The notes: generated by a model not told the origin, from the letters alone. Counted from the stretch's first letter, positions 1-8,867 are shown. The stretch: 36,095 nucleotides of DNA from Novosphingobium sp. UBA6722 (GCA_002454125.1 DKII01000166.1:1-36095); one strand, 5' to 3'. Translations and numbers: made by a program.

Positions 1-12
1 CACCACCCCCAA

Positions 13-36
13 CCCCCTCCTCTGACGAGGAGGGGG
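13..36 (+). promoter_or_regulatory. Perfect hairpin covering the fliP ribosome binding site
   Basis: Two 10-base arms (13-22 and 27-36) pair perfectly around the 4-base loop TGAC. The right arm is the purine-rich GAGGAGGGGG, which is also the only Shine-Dalgarno-like sequence ahead of the GTG at 46. Folding would therefore hide the ribosome binding site. It could be a translation-control hairpin or a dispersed palindromic repeat that was co-opted. The structure is seen directly; the function is inferred. Confidence 0.6.
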
Positions 37-45
37 CTTCGGACT

Positions 46-795
46 GTGCTACTCGCCCTCCCTGCGCTGCTGCTGTCAACGGTCGCCCACGCACAAGTTA
101 CCGCCGGGGCCGCCGTACCCGGCGCGCTCGACCGGGCCTTTGGCGCCATCGGCGGCGCACAGGGCTCGGGCCTGTCGCTCTCGCTCCAGCTGCTGCTGCT
201 GATGGGATTGCTGACGATCTTGCCGGGGCTGCTGCTGATGATGACCAGCTTCACCCGGATCCTGGTCGTGCTGTCGATCCTGCGTCAGGCGCTGGGCCTG
301 CAGCAAAGCCCGCCCAATCAGGTGCTGATCGGGCTGGCGCTGTTCCTCAGCCTGTTCGTGATGGCGCCGACGCTGGAGCGAGTGAACCAGACCGCGATTG
401 CCCCCTACAGCGCCGGCACGATCAATGCCGAGCAGGCGATCGCCAATGGCGGCAAGGAATTCCATGCCTTCATGCTACGCCAGACCCGCAAGAGCGACCT
501 CGCCATGTTTGCCGACATGGCCAAGGCGCCCAAGTTCGCGAAAGGCGAGGACGTGCCCTTCTCGATCTTGCTGCCGGCCTTTGTCACCAGCGAGCTGAAG
601 ACCGCCTTCCAGATCGGCTTCATGCTGTTCCTGCCCTTCCTGGTGATCGACCTCGTCGTCTCCTCGGTGCTGATGAGCCTGGGGATGATGATGATGAGCC
701 CGACCATCGTCAGCCTGCCGTTCAAGCTCCTGCTGTTCGTGCTGGTCGATGGTTGGGCGCTGCTGATGGGCAGCTTGGCGGCGAGTTTCGGGTAG
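46..795 (+). CDS. fliP: Flagellar type III export gate protein FliP
   Basis: FliP is a core subunit of the FliPQR export gate in the inner membrane, through which rod, hook and filament proteins leave the cell. The 249-residue product has the usual family length. It starts with a cleavable signal peptide (first 16 residues, ending Ala-His-Ala), as is typical of FliP, followed by hydrophobic segments near residues 45-80 and 180-245 and the conserved TSFTRI stretch between them. The GTG at 46 is chosen because it gives a proper signal peptide and lies 9-10 bases after a strong Shine-Dalgarno sequence. The frame is open to the window edge, so an upstream start cannot be fully excluded. fliQ begins four bases after its stop codon. 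The assignment is firm. Confidence 0.95.
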   Translation: MLLALPALLLSTVAHAQVTAGAAVPGALDRAFGAIGGAQGSGLSLSLQLLLLMGLLTILPGLLLMMTSFTRILVVLSILRQALGLQQSPPNQVLIGLALFLSLFVMAPTLERVNQTAIAPYSAGTINAEQAIANGGKEFHAFMLRQTRKSDLAMFADMAKAPKFAKGEDVPFSILLPAFVTSELKTAFQIGFMLFLPFLVIDLVVSSVLMSLGMMMMSPTIVSLPFKLLLFVLVDGWALLMGSLAASFG

Positions 796-799
796 CAGG

Positions 800-1072
800 A
801 TGGACGATACTGCCGCCCTCCTCTCGCTGGCTGACCGGATGCTGTGGGTGACCGCACTGGTCGCCGCGCCGGTGCTGCTCGCCAGCCTGGCCGTCGGGAT
901 CGTGATCGGGATCGTGCAAGCCGCGACCTCGGTCAACGAACAGACGCTGACCTTCGTCCCCAAGCTGGCGATCACCGCGCTGGTGCTGGTGGTGTTCGGT
1001 GCATCGATGATCGGGCTGGTCAGCGATTTCACCCAAGAGATCTTCGCCGCGATCGCCGGGGGACCGCGATGA
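800..1072 (+). CDS. fliQ: Flagellar export gate protein FliQ
   Basis: FliQ is the small two-helix subunit of the FliPQR export gate. The product has 90 residues, the normal length, with hydrophobic helices near residues 15-40 and 53-78 and the characteristic family stretch QAATSVNEQTLTFVPK between them. The gene follows fliP by four bases, and its TGA overlaps the ATG of fliR (ATGA), indicating translational coupling within one operon. Confidence 0.95.
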   Translation: MDDTAALLSLADRMLWVTALVAAPVLLASLAVGIVIGIVQAATSVNEQTLTFVPKLAITALVLVVFGASMIGLVSDFTQEIFAAIAGGPR

Positions 1073-1851
1073 TCGGCATGACTTTCGGCTTCGGGGCGCT
1101 GGAGGCCGAGCTGTGGAAGCTGGTCTTCGTGATGACCCGGATCGGTGCCGCCCTGCTGGCCGCGCCGTTCTTTGGCGCCGGAACCGTGCCGGTGCAGCTG
1201 CGCGTCGCGATCACTGCGGCGCTGGCGGTGCTGGTCTGCGCCTGGGTGCCGGTGCAGGTGCCCGCGGCGCTGTTTTCGGTCCATGGGCTGATGATGGTGG
1301 CGGGCGAGGTTCTTGCCGGACTGACGCTGGGCTTCATCCTCCAGCTTTGCTTCGCCGCACCGGTCCTCGCCGCCGAGCAGATTGGTGGGGCGATGGGCCT
1401 CAGCCTGGCGACGGCGGTCGATCCGGTCAGCGGCGCGCAATCGCCCGCGCTCGGGCAGTACTTCACCGTGCTGCTGACGCTGATCTTCCTGGGCCTGGGC
1501 GGGCACCTGCAATTCATTGCCCTGGTCATCGAAAGCTACACGGCCTTCCCGCCCGGGCAGACCTGGCTTGGGGCGGAGCGGTTCGAGATTGTGGCCGGGT
1601 TCGGCAGCGACATGTTCCTGGCCGCCCTTGCCATCGCCCTGCCGGTCACGCTGGTGCTGCTGCTGGTGCAGGTGCTGACCGGGGTAATCAGTCGCTCGGC
1701 CCCGGCGCTCAACCTCTTCGCGCTCGGCCTGCCGCTGGGTGTGCTGGCGGGCCTGGCCGCGCTGATCCTGGCCGTGCCGCTGCTAATCGAGCAGTTCGGC
1801 GATCTCTCTGAACAGGGGTTGGAACAGGTCGGGAGCCTGCTGGCGCGATGA
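1069..1851 (+). CDS. fliR: Flagellar export gate protein FliR
   Basis: FliR completes the FliPQR gate and contacts FlhB. The product has 260 residues and is almost entirely hydrophobic, with about six membrane segments. It carries family features such as MTRIGAALLAAPFFG near the start and the GLSLATAVDP region in the middle. The ATG at 1069 is chosen because it overlaps the fliQ stop; an ATG three codons later is a minor alternative. The frame is open further upstream inside fliQ, but that stretch is not FliR-like. The stop overlaps the flhB start by four bases. Confidence 0.95.
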   Translation: MIGMTFGFGALEAELWKLVFVMTRIGAALLAAPFFGAGTVPVQLRVAITAALAVLVCAWVPVQVPAALFSVHGLMMVAGEVLAGLTLGFILQLCFAAPVLAAEQIGGAMGLSLATAVDPVSGAQSPALGQYFTVLLTLIFLGLGGHLQFIALVIESYTAFPPGQTWLGAERFEIVAGFGSDMFLAALAIALPVTLVLLLVQVLTGVISRSAPALNLFALGLPLGVLAGLAALILAVPLLIEQFGDLSEQGLEQVGSLLAR

Positions 1852-2981
1852 GCGGTGAGAAGACCTTTGATCCCACTCCGAAGCGCAAAGCGGACGCGGC
1901 GCAAAAGGGCGACGTCCTGCGCAGCCGCGAACTTGCGACGGCCACGGCGGTGCTGGTGGGCGCGGCGTGGCTCAAGTTCGCCGGGCCCTGGCTGTTCGGT
2001 GCGATGGAGCAGACCCTGCGCGCCGGGTTCATCTGGGACCGCGGCAGCATCGACGATTTCGCGCCGGGCCAGGCGCTGATTTCCGCCATGCTGGCTGTTG
2101 TACCGCCGGTCCTGACACTGGCCGGGCTGGTGCTGATCCTGACCCTGGCCGGTTCGCTGGCGGCGGGCGACGGGCGCTGGGTTGGCGCGAACGCCCTGCC
2201 CAAGGCCAGCCGGCTCGATCCGATGGCCGGGCTCAAGCGGATGTTCGGGGCGACGGGCTGGATCGAGGCCGGCAAGGGGCTGGTCAAGCTGGCGCTGCTG
2301 GGCGCGATTGCCTGGTATTGGGGACAGGACTGGCTGACCCGCCTGTTCGCGCTGGGCCGGGGTGCGGCGATTGGGCCGCAACTGGCGCTGGCCTGGGAAG
2401 CGCTTACCGGGATGCTGTTCGCCCTCTCCGGCGGGCTGGTGCTGATCGCGCTGATCGACTGGCCAGTCCAGTGGCTGCGCCGCAACCAGCGCCTGAAGAT
2501 GAGCTTTGAAGAGGTCCGCGACGAGCACAAGGAAGCCGAAGGCTCGCCCGAAAAGAAGATGGCGATCCGCAACCGGCAGCGCCAGCTCGCCATGGGCGGG
2601 GTGGCCAAGGCGATGCGCGAGGCGCAGTTCGTGCTGACCAACCCGAGCCATTTCTCGGTCGCCATGGCCTATGATCCGTCCAAGGCATCCGCCCCGATCG
2701 TGCTGGCCAAGGGCCGCGGCGAAAAGGCGCTGGCGATGCGCGAACTGGCCACCGAACTGCAGGTGCCGACGCTGGAATATCCGGCGCTGGCCCGCTCGGT
2801 CTACTTCACCACGCGCGAGAACCAGGTGATCCGTGAGGAGCTCTACGGCGCGGTTGCCGGGGTCCTGGCCTTCGTCCTGTCGCTCAAGCGCGGCGAGCAG
2901 CCGCAGCGCCCAGCGATCGAAGTGCCGGTGGCACTGCGCTTCGACGCCGAAGGCCGGCTGGCCCCCGCCGCGCGGACTTAA
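1848..2981 (+). CDS. flhB: Flagellar export switch protein FlhB
   Basis: FlhB is the membrane protein that switches the export apparatus from rod/hook to filament substrates; the switch depends on self-cleavage of its cytoplasmic domain. The 377-residue product starts with the conserved charged segment (KTFDPTPKRKADAAQKGDV), followed by four hydrophobic segments up to about residue 210 and then the cytoplasmic domain. The autocleavage motif, normally Asn-Pro-Thr-His, reads Asn265-Pro266-Ser267-His268. This keeps the Asn-Pro scissile bond and the His but replaces Thr by Ser. The start overlaps the fliR stop (ATGA). It closes the fliPQR-flhB group. Confidence 0.96.
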   Translation: MSGEKTFDPTPKRKADAAQKGDVLRSRELATATAVLVGAAWLKFAGPWLFGAMEQTLRAGFIWDRGSIDDFAPGQALISAMLAVVPPVLTLAGLVLILTLAGSLAAGDGRWVGANALPKASRLDPMAGLKRMFGATGWIEAGKGLVKLALLGAIAWYWGQDWLTRLFALGRGAAIGPQLALAWEALTGMLFALSGGLVLIALIDWPVQWLRRNQRLKMSFEEVRDEHKEAEGSPEKKMAIRNRQRQLAMGGVAKAMREAQFVLTNPSHFSVAMAYDPSKASAPIVLAKGRGEKALAMRELATELQVPTLEYPALARSVYFTTRENQVIREELYGAVAGVLAFVLSLKRGEQPQRPAIEVPVALRFDAEGRLAPAART

Positions 2982-3011
2982 AAAGCGGCACAAGCGGCCG
3001 TTCTGCGGGGC

Positions 3012-4433
3012 ATGGTCACCACCAGCGCCACCAGTTCGATCGTGACCGCCCTTGGCGGCGGCAGCGGCATCGACATGGCCGCGCTGGCCCGGAACCTGTC
3101 CGAGGCGCAGTTCGCCAGTCGCCTCGCGCGGATCGACAGCACCAGCGAGCTGCTCGAACGCCAGATCTCGACTGCTTCGACCCTCAAGAACCAGGTTGTC
3201 CAGCTTGCTGCTTCGATCGGCGAGCGGGTTCGCACCGGCGATCTTTCCAGCCAGCCGGTCATTGCCAACGGCGCTGTCGCCACGGTGAGCCGCGGCGTGA
3301 TCAGTGGCAGCGGCAGCTACAGCCTGGAAGTGACCGCACTGGCCGCGAGCCAGACGCTGGTCAGCCCGGCCGTGGCTAGCGCGAGCACCGCGATCGGAGC
3401 CGGCACGCTGACCCTGCGGTTTGGCACTATTGCGGGCGGCATCTTCACCGCCGATCCGGCCCGGACCGCCCCGACTGTCACCATCGCCCCGGGGGCCACG
3501 TTGGCAGACGCAGCTGCGGCGATCAACGCCGCCAATGCCGGGGTCACGGCCTATGTCGCCAATGGCGCGAACGGGGCGCAGCTGGTGCTGAAAGGCAGCG
3601 AGGGCGCGGCCAACGCCTTCATCCTCGAAGCTGCTGAAGATCCGGCCAATCCGGGCCTGGCGAGCCTCGCCTGGGATGGCACACCCGCACCCGTCCGGCA
3701 GATCGGGGCCGCCGCCGATGCCGCATTCAAGCTTGATGGCGTTGCCATGACCAGCGCCTCGAACACGATCGAGAATGTCGTCCCCGGCCTGTCGCTGCGG
3801 CTGACCGGCACCAATACCGGTGCGCCGACCACGATCCGCTTCAGCGATCCCGGCAGCACGGTCAGCACCTTCATGCAAGACCTGACGGCGGCGCTCAACG
3901 AACTGATGACCACGCTGGGCGAAGCGATCAATCCCCAGGGCGGCGATCTGGCCCGCGACAGCGGCGCCCGCGCGCTGCGCGGGGCCTTTGCCCAGTTGGC
4001 CAGCACCACGATCATGCCCTCGGCCGCCCCTGGCCAGCCGCGCACCCTGGGCGAGCTGGGCCTCGCGACCAACCGCGATGGCACCTTCCGGTTCGATCCG
4101 GCGCGCCTGACGGCCATTACCAAGGCCTCACCCACGGGCGTGACGAACATGTTCACTGCCGGGATCCACGGCGTTTTCGCCACGATTGACCGGCTGGCCC
4201 GCAATGCCAGCACGGCCGGGAATCCCGGCTCGCTCGGCGGCTCGCTGGCGCGCTTCACCGCGAAGAAGACCGACCTGACCGAAGCGCGAAGCGCATTGGC
4301 CGAGGCGCAGGAAGCCCTGCGTGCCCAGCTGACCAAGCGCTTTGCTGCCGCTGACAGCCGGGTCGGCACTTCGCGCTCAACCCTTTCGTTCCTGCAGGGC
4401 CAGATCGACGCCTGGAACGCAGGGCGTGACTGA
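3012..4433 (+). CDS. fliD: Flagellar filament cap protein FliD
   Basis: FliD (HAP2) forms the cap at the filament tip and guides flagellin assembly. The product has 473 residues. The N-terminal region has the expected glycine-rich GGGSGID motif followed by a heptad-like helix, the middle is rich in Ala/Thr/Ser with beta-type repeats, and the C-terminal region (about residues 400-470) is helical and coiled-coil-like, as in the family. No signal peptide is expected because it is exported by the flagellar system. It begins 30 bases after flhB and its TGA overlaps the fliS ATG (TGATG), which fits co-translation with the chaperone gene. Confidence 0.93.
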   Translation: MVTTSATSSIVTALGGGSGIDMAALARNLSEAQFASRLARIDSTSELLERQISTASTLKNQVVQLAASIGERVRTGDLSSQPVIANGAVATVSRGVISGSGSYSLEVTALAASQTLVSPAVASASTAIGAGTLTLRFGTIAGGIFTADPARTAPTVTIAPGATLADAAAAINAANAGVTAYVANGANGAQLVLKGSEGAANAFILEAAEDPANPGLASLAWDGTPAPVRQIGAAADAAFKLDGVAMTSASNTIENVVPGLSLRLTGTNTGAPTTIRFSDPGSTVSTFMQDLTAALNELMTTLGEAINPQGGDLARDSGARALRGAFAQLASTTIMPSAAPGQPRTLGELGLATNRDGTFRFDPARLTAITKASPTGVTNMFTAGIHGVFATIDRLARNASTAGNPGSLGGSLARFTAKKTDLTEARSALAEAQEALRAQLTKRFAAADSRVGTSRSTLSFLQGQIDAWNAGRD

Positions 4434-4831
4434 TGCTGGCGCTGCGCAATCCGCATGAAGCCTACCGCCGGGTCGAATTCGACGCGCGGATTGCCAGTGC
4501 CCGGCCCGAGCAGCTGGTGGTGCTGTGCTATCAGGAACTGGCGATGGCCCTGGGCAGCGCGGTCCGCGCGCACGAGCGCGGCGACAATCAGCGCCGCAGC
4601 GAAGGGTTGACCCGCGCGCTCGCCGCGCTGACCGCGCTGCAATTGGGGATCGACAACGGCGCCGCGGCCGCATCCGCGCTGCAGGCCTTCTATGCCGGGC
4701 TGCGCCGAACAGTGCTGGGCTGCGTCCCGCAGTTCGACCCGGCGCTGCTGCTGGCGGCAAAAAGGGATGTCGAGGACGTCGCGGCAGCCCTGGGCGGCGG
4801 AGTTGATCGCTCCATTCTGGAGGAATCTTGA
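4433..4831 (+). CDS. fliS: Flagellin export chaperone FliS
   Basis: FliS binds the C-terminal helix of flagellin in the cytoplasm and prevents early polymerisation. The product has 132 residues, all predicted helical. The N-terminal NPHEAYRRVEFDARIASARPE segment corresponds to the Y-x-x-x-x-(I/V)-x-(T/S)-A-(S/T)-P-x-x-L region of the family, here followed by QLVVLCYQEL. The gene overlaps the end of fliD by one base. No flagellin gene lies in the window, so its client must be encoded elsewhere. Confidence 0.9.
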   Translation: MLALRNPHEAYRRVEFDARIASARPEQLVVLCYQELAMALGSAVRAHERGDNQRRSEGLTRALAALTALQLGIDNGAAAASALQAFYAGLRRTVLGCVPQFDPALLLAAKRDVEDVAAALGGGVDRSILEES

Positions 4832-4972
4832 TGCCCGGATTTCGGCGGCACCGAGCGCCGCAAATAGGGATTTTCCCGGTCTATCCCCCTCGAATCCCGG
4901 CGCAATCCGGCGCGCCGCGGGCGGCAGCTTGGGTCAATATCCCTAGGCACATACCACTAAGGGGGCACACCG

Positions 4973-5575
4973 ATGGACAGACGCCGCACGATCGCTGTCG
5001 TTGATTGCAATTCGCGCTGCCGCGCCGCGATGACACACGCCTTTTCCGGCAGCGGAATCCATGTCGAACCGTTCGAAACGATCGAGGAACTCGCTGATTC
5101 CTGGCCGCGCGCCGAGGCGATCATGGTCGAAGATACCGGCGAGGCCGTGGCCGATCTGGTGATGCTGATGGCCGAGAATGGCCGCTGGCTGCCGATCATC
5201 GCCTTTGCCGAAGAACCAGGCACCGATCAGATCGTCAAGGCCGTGCTGGCCGGCGCGGTCGATTACCTGAGCTGGCCTTGCGATGCCGCCCAGGTGATCG
5301 GTGCGCTGATCGGGGCGGAATCGACCGGCGCCGCGCTCGGCAGCCTGAAGCTGCGCGAAGCCCGGGCCCGCAGCCGGGTGCAGCGCCTGACCCGGCGCGA
5401 GCGCGAAGTGCTGGCCGGCGTCGCGGTTGGCCTGTCGAACCGACTGATCGGCGAGCAACTGGAAATCAGCCCACGCACGGTCGAAATCCACCGTGCCAAC
5501 ATGCTGACCAAGATGGGGGCGCAGCACACTTCCGAGGCGATCAGAATCGCCATCGAAGCCTCCCTTGTGGCCTGA
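4973..5575 (+). CDS. FixJ/LuxR-type regulator with degenerate receiver domain
   Basis: This 200-residue protein has the two-domain layout of FixJ/NarL response regulators: a receiver-like fold (about residues 5-120) and a LuxR-type helix-turn-helix (about 135-195) with the classical LTRREREVLAGVAVGLSNRLIG and SPRTVEIHRANMLTKMGA stretches. The receiver is worn. Asp11 remains in the acidic pocket and Asp54 may sit at the phosphorylation position, but the Met-Pro that normally follows is absent and the conserved Lys before Pro (FLTKPF in FixJ) is Trp in YLSWPCD. Phosphorylation-independent control is therefore possible. A strong purine tract (AAGGGGG) lies about ten bases before the ATG. Its position after fliS suggests a flagellar or motility role, but that is inference. 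Followed by a terminator. Confidence 0.8.
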   Translation: MDRRRTIAVVDCNSRCRAAMTHAFSGSGIHVEPFETIEELADSWPRAEAIMVEDTGEAVADLVMLMAENGRWLPIIAFAEEPGTDQIVKAVLAGAVDYLSWPCDAAQVIGALIGAESTGAALGSLKLREARARSRVQRLTRREREVLAGVAVGLSNRLIGEQLEISPRTVEIHRANMLTKMGAQHTSEAIRIAIEASLVA

Positions 5576-5613
5576 CCGCCCCCCCAAGACCACCTGACGG
5601 TCGGCCACGAACT

Positions 5614-5650
5614 GGCCCCCTTGCCCGCCCGGCAAGGGGGCCATCCTTTT
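5614..5650 (+). terminator. Rho-independent terminator of the flagellar/regulator unit
   Basis: Perfect 12-bp arms (5614-5625 and 5631-5642) enclose a 5-base loop and are followed by ATCCTTTT. This lies 38 bases after the stop of the LuxR-type gene on the + strand. Confidence 0.85.
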
Positions 5651-5696
5651 ATGTGCTCCGGGTGTCTGCGGTCATCCAGATCCTGAGCACTGCGCA

Positions 5697-5732
5697 AGAA
5701 AAAGGGGCTCCGGACCGAAGTCCGAAGCCCCT
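5697..5732 (-). terminator. Rho-independent terminator of the TonB-dependent receptor gene
   Basis: Arms 5703-5715 and 5720-5732 pair with one G-T wobble around a 4-base loop. On the minus strand the stem is followed by a run of five T (complement of 5698-5702). It lies about 32 bases after the stop of the receptor gene and faces the + strand terminator at 5614-5650, so the two converging units are separately insulated. Confidence 0.85.
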
Positions 5733-5764
5733 GGCGTCCCTCCCAGGACTAGGTCGTATCGCGC

Positions 5765-8700
5765 TTAGAACTTGATCCCGGCGGTGAAGCCGAAGCGACG
5801 CGGTTCGAGCGTGAAGATGTTGGTGTAGTTACCCGAGGACTGGTCGGTCACGTAGAGACCGGTGATGGCGTCCTTGTCGAACAGGTTCTGCACCCAGAGG
5901 CGGGCAAACCACTTCTTGTCCGGCCCATCAACTTGAAGCTGAGCGTTCACCTGGGTGTAGCTCGGGATCTCGTTGATCGTGCCGTTGAAGATGTTGCCGA
6001 ACGACTTGCCGGTGTAGATGAAGTCTGCACGCGGGGTGATCGTCATGTCGCCAGCCGGGATCTCGTACTGGGCACCAGCCGAGAACTTGTAGTCCGGAGC
6101 GCCGGGCAGCTTGTTGCCCTTGATGTTCACCGGAATACCCGACGAGTAGACGGTGACACCACCGAAGGCCGCACCAACGGTCGGCGCGAGCGCATTGAGC
6201 GCGGCGCAGATGCTGAAGGCCCCGGTCGAGTTCAGGCCGCTGCCCGGTGCAAAGGCGGCGGTCGGCTGGAGGCCGGCCCCGGCATTGCCCGTCACCGCAC
6301 CGGCGTTGATCAGGGTGTTCACCTGGTTGACGAACCCGTTGACGCCAGCGGCGCTGTTGGTGTTCGAGGCCACGGCGCAGTTGGCACCGTTGGTGATGTC
6401 CTTGATGATCACCGCATCCGCACGGCCGGCCCCGAAGTCACGCGGGTTGGCCAGGAGCTTGTCCTGCGCAACCTTGGTGTTCAGGTAGCTGGCGTTCATG
6501 TTGATCGTCAGCTCGCGGGTCGGACGGAAGATCGCTTCGGCTTCCAGACCCCAGACATTGGCGCTGACGTTGTCGTTGACCGAGGTCCGGGCGACAATGC
6601 GCGACAGCTGGAGGTCGTTGTACTTGTAGTAGAAGCCGGTGACGTTCAGCTGGATGTTGCCGAAGGTGTTCTTCGAACCGACTTCGAAGGCCGAGACCGT
6701 TTCCGGACCGAAGCCTTCTGGCACCGAGAAGACCGGCGACAGCGGCGGGTTAATACCGCCCGACTTGTAGCCGCGCGAGAACGAGGCATAGACCAGGTTG
6801 TCCGGGGTGATCTGGTAATCCAGCACCGCACGACCGGTCCACTCGCTGAACTTCACGTTACGAACCTGCCAGAGCTCGCAGCCGCTGATGTTTGCGGCGG
6901 TGAGAATACCGGTCGAGGTCGTGCTGTTGATCGTGCAGGCCGTGGCCGGATCAGCATCGAACGGCTGGAGCCGCGAAGCAGCCGGCGCACCCGTCACGGC
7001 ATAGCCGTAGATGTAGGGCGAAGCGAATGCATCGGTCGAGCCGTAGGGCACCAGGAAGTTGGCCAGGGTGGTGCGCGCCTTAAGGGTCTTGTCGTCGTTG
7101 TTGTAGCGCAGGCCCAGGGTCAGCTTCAGCTGATCGTTGAACTTGAAGTAGGCTTCACCGAAGATCCCGTAGGTCTTGATGTCGAGCTGATCGCTGTTGT
7201 TGCGATAGAACGGCGTGCCAAGGAAGCCCGGAGGCGGAACCTGGGCACCCGGGATCGCGGCGAGGCCAGCCCGGCCAAGTGCGTTGAACGAGCCGAGCAG
7301 ACCGGTCAGGTAATCGATGCCGAACGAGTTCACATAGTAGCTGTTCTCGCTCATCTGCCCCTTGCCGTAGATACCGCCAAGCAGGAAGTTGAACATGCCG
7401 TCCCAGTCGGACGACAGGATCAATTCAGCCGACCAGCTTTCGGTATCCTGGTTGGAACGGTCAAAGTCCTGCGGGGTCTGCGAGCAGAGCCGCTGGCGGT
7501 TCGCACCGTAGGCACCCATGCCGCTGGTTTCCGACAGCGAGGTGCAGAGCAGGCCGTTCGGACCATTGGGGATCAGCGCCGAAGCAAGCGGCGAGAAGTA
7601 GGACGCCGGGAGACCCGGAATGCCCCCCGCAGCAGCCGCGGCCAGGGTGTTGAGACCCGTGGCGAAGCCGGCACGGTTCTGGACCGAGTTGTTGTAGTCC
7701 TGCGAGGAGTCGACCTTGGTCGACTGCCAGTTGCCGCTGGCCTTCAGGTTCAGGCCGCCGCCCAGTTCCTGCTCGAGCGAGCCCTGGACGATCCATTCTT
7801 CCGCGAAATACTGCGGCGTGTAGTCGGTGTTGACGACACGCGGATCGGTCGGGTTGACCACGCTCGCATAGGGATCGGCGCCGTACAGGCTACCGAGACC
7901 GAAGGCCGAAGGAATGCCGTTCGCGGCGAGGAATTCGCGCGAGGTCAGCACGCCAACGAAGGTCGAGTTGGCATTAGTGGTCGAATAGTCGCGGCTGCCG
8001 TTCAAGCAGCCCATCACGCCCGAAGGATCGCGCTGGCAGAGCTGCTTCTGGATGCGCATGCGGTTGTCGCGCTCATGGAAGTACTGGGCCATGAGGTCGA
8101 TCGTGGTCGACGAGCTGGGCTCGAAGCGGATCGAAGCGCGTGCACCCCACAGATCGCGGTCGTCGATCTTGGAATTGTCGAACAGGTTGGTCGTGTAACC
8201 TTCGCGGTTCAGGTAGAAGCCGGCCAGGCGGACGCCAACCGTGTCACCCACGGGCACGTTGATCATGCCCTTGAACTTGAAGCTGTTGTAGTTGCCGTAT
8301 TCGCCTTCGAGGTTGGCCGACATGCCCGAAAGGTCGGGACGGGCGGTACGGAAGTTGACCACGCCCGAGGTCGCGTTGCGGCCGAACAGGGTGCCCTGCG
8401 GACCGCGCAGCACTTCGATCTGCGCCAGGTCGTAGAATTCGCTTTCGAACAGGCGGGTCGCGTACAGCGGCGCGTCGTTCATGTGGATCGCGGTCGCGCT
8501 GTCGCAGGTCACGCCGACGCAAAGGTCGCCGATGCCGCGGATCGTGAAGCTGGAACCGGTGAAGTTACCCTTGGTGAAGGTCACGTTCGGCAGGGTGAGC
8601 TGCAGGTCGGACGTGTTCTTGATCTGCTGCTTTTCGAGCGCTTCGGTGTTGAAGGCCGAAACCGCGATCGGCACGTCTTGCAGACGCTGGTTGGAACGCT

Positions 8701-8815
8701 GCGCGGTAACGATGATGACGTTCTCGTCGTCGTTCGCATCCGTGCCCTGCGCATAGGCAGGAATTGCAATTGCACTGGCGCAGACGCCAGCCAGCAGGGT
8801 TAGCTTACCCCTCAT
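5765..8815 (-). CDS. TonB-dependent outer membrane receptor
   Basis: This is an outer-membrane beta-barrel transporter powered by TonB-ExbBD; its substrate cannot be read from the sequence. The 1016-residue product has a signal peptide (about residues 1-23, ending AYAQ), a TonB box-like ENVIIVTAQ, a plug domain (about 45-160, with RLQDVPIAVSAF and SFTIRGIGD) and a long barrel ending in the aromatic-rich RRFGFTAGIKF with a C-terminal Phe, as outer-membrane barrels need. The ATG at 8815 is chosen over an upstream in-frame codon because it gives a clean signal peptide and has AGGAG about ten bases ahead. It is larger than many siderophore receptors, closer to the big sphingomonad receptors. No substrate-processing gene adjoins it. 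Confidence 0.92.
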   Translation of the reverse strand: MRGKLTLLAGVCASAIAIPAYAQGTDANDDENVIIVTAQRSNQRLQDVPIAVSAFNTEALEKQQIKNTSDLQLTLPNVTFTKGNFTGSSFTIRGIGDLCVGVTCDSATAIHMNDAPLYATRLFESEFYDLAQIEVLRGPQGTLFGRNATSGVVNFRTARPDLSGMSANLEGEYGNYNSFKFKGMINVPVGDTVGVRLAGFYLNREGYTTNLFDNSKIDDRDLWGARASIRFEPSSSTTIDLMAQYFHERDNRMRIQKQLCQRDPSGVMGCLNGSRDYSTTNANSTFVGVLTSREFLAANGIPSAFGLGSLYGADPYASVVNPTDPRVVNTDYTPQYFAEEWIVQGSLEQELGGGLNLKASGNWQSTKVDSSQDYNNSVQNRAGFATGLNTLAAAAAGGIPGLPASYFSPLASALIPNGPNGLLCTSLSETSGMGAYGANRQRLCSQTPQDFDRSNQDTESWSAELILSSDWDGMFNFLLGGIYGKGQMSENSYYVNSFGIDYLTGLLGSFNALGRAGLAAIPGAQVPPPGFLGTPFYRNNSDQLDIKTYGIFGEAYFKFNDQLKLTLGLRYNNDDKTLKARTTLANFLVPYGSTDAFASPYIYGYAVTGAPAASRLQPFDADPATACTINSTTSTGILTAANISGCELWQVRNVKFSEWTGRAVLDYQITPDNLVYASFSRGYKSGGINPPLSPVFSVPEGFGPETVSAFEVGSKNTFGNIQLNVTGFYYKYNDLQLSRIVARTSVNDNVSANVWGLEAEAIFRPTRELTINMNASYLNTKVAQDKLLANPRDFGAGRADAVIIKDITNGANCAVASNTNSAAGVNGFVNQVNTLINAGAVTGNAGAGLQPTAAFAPGSGLNSTGAFSICAALNALAPTVGAAFGGVTVYSSGIPVNIKGNKLPGAPDYKFSAGAQYEIPAGDMTITPRADFIYTGKSFGNIFNGTINEIPSYTQVNAQLQVDGPDKKWFARLWVQNLFDKDAITGLYVTDQSSGNYTNIFTLEPRRFGFTAGIKF

Positions 8816-8867
8816 CAGCCCACTCTCCTTTTTTGCCCGTCCCTTTTTCCGGGCGGTTGCGCATACG

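Noticed and set aside
1536..3878. A 780-codon open frame on the - strand opposite fliR, flhB and fliD
   Set aside because: It crosses three well-recognised flagellar genes and has a low-complexity composition with no motifs.
4848..4862. GGCACCGAGCGCCGC as a sigma-54 promoter upstream of the LuxR-type gene
   Set aside because: The GG and GC elements are 11 bases apart instead of 10 and the region is GC-rich, so a chance match is likely.
5933..8803. A 956-codon open frame on the + strand opposite the TonB-dependent receptor
   Set aside because: It is a codon-bias shadow of the receptor gene: the translation is rich in Arg, Val, Asp and His without domains, and the receptor on the other strand has a signal peptide, plug and barrel.
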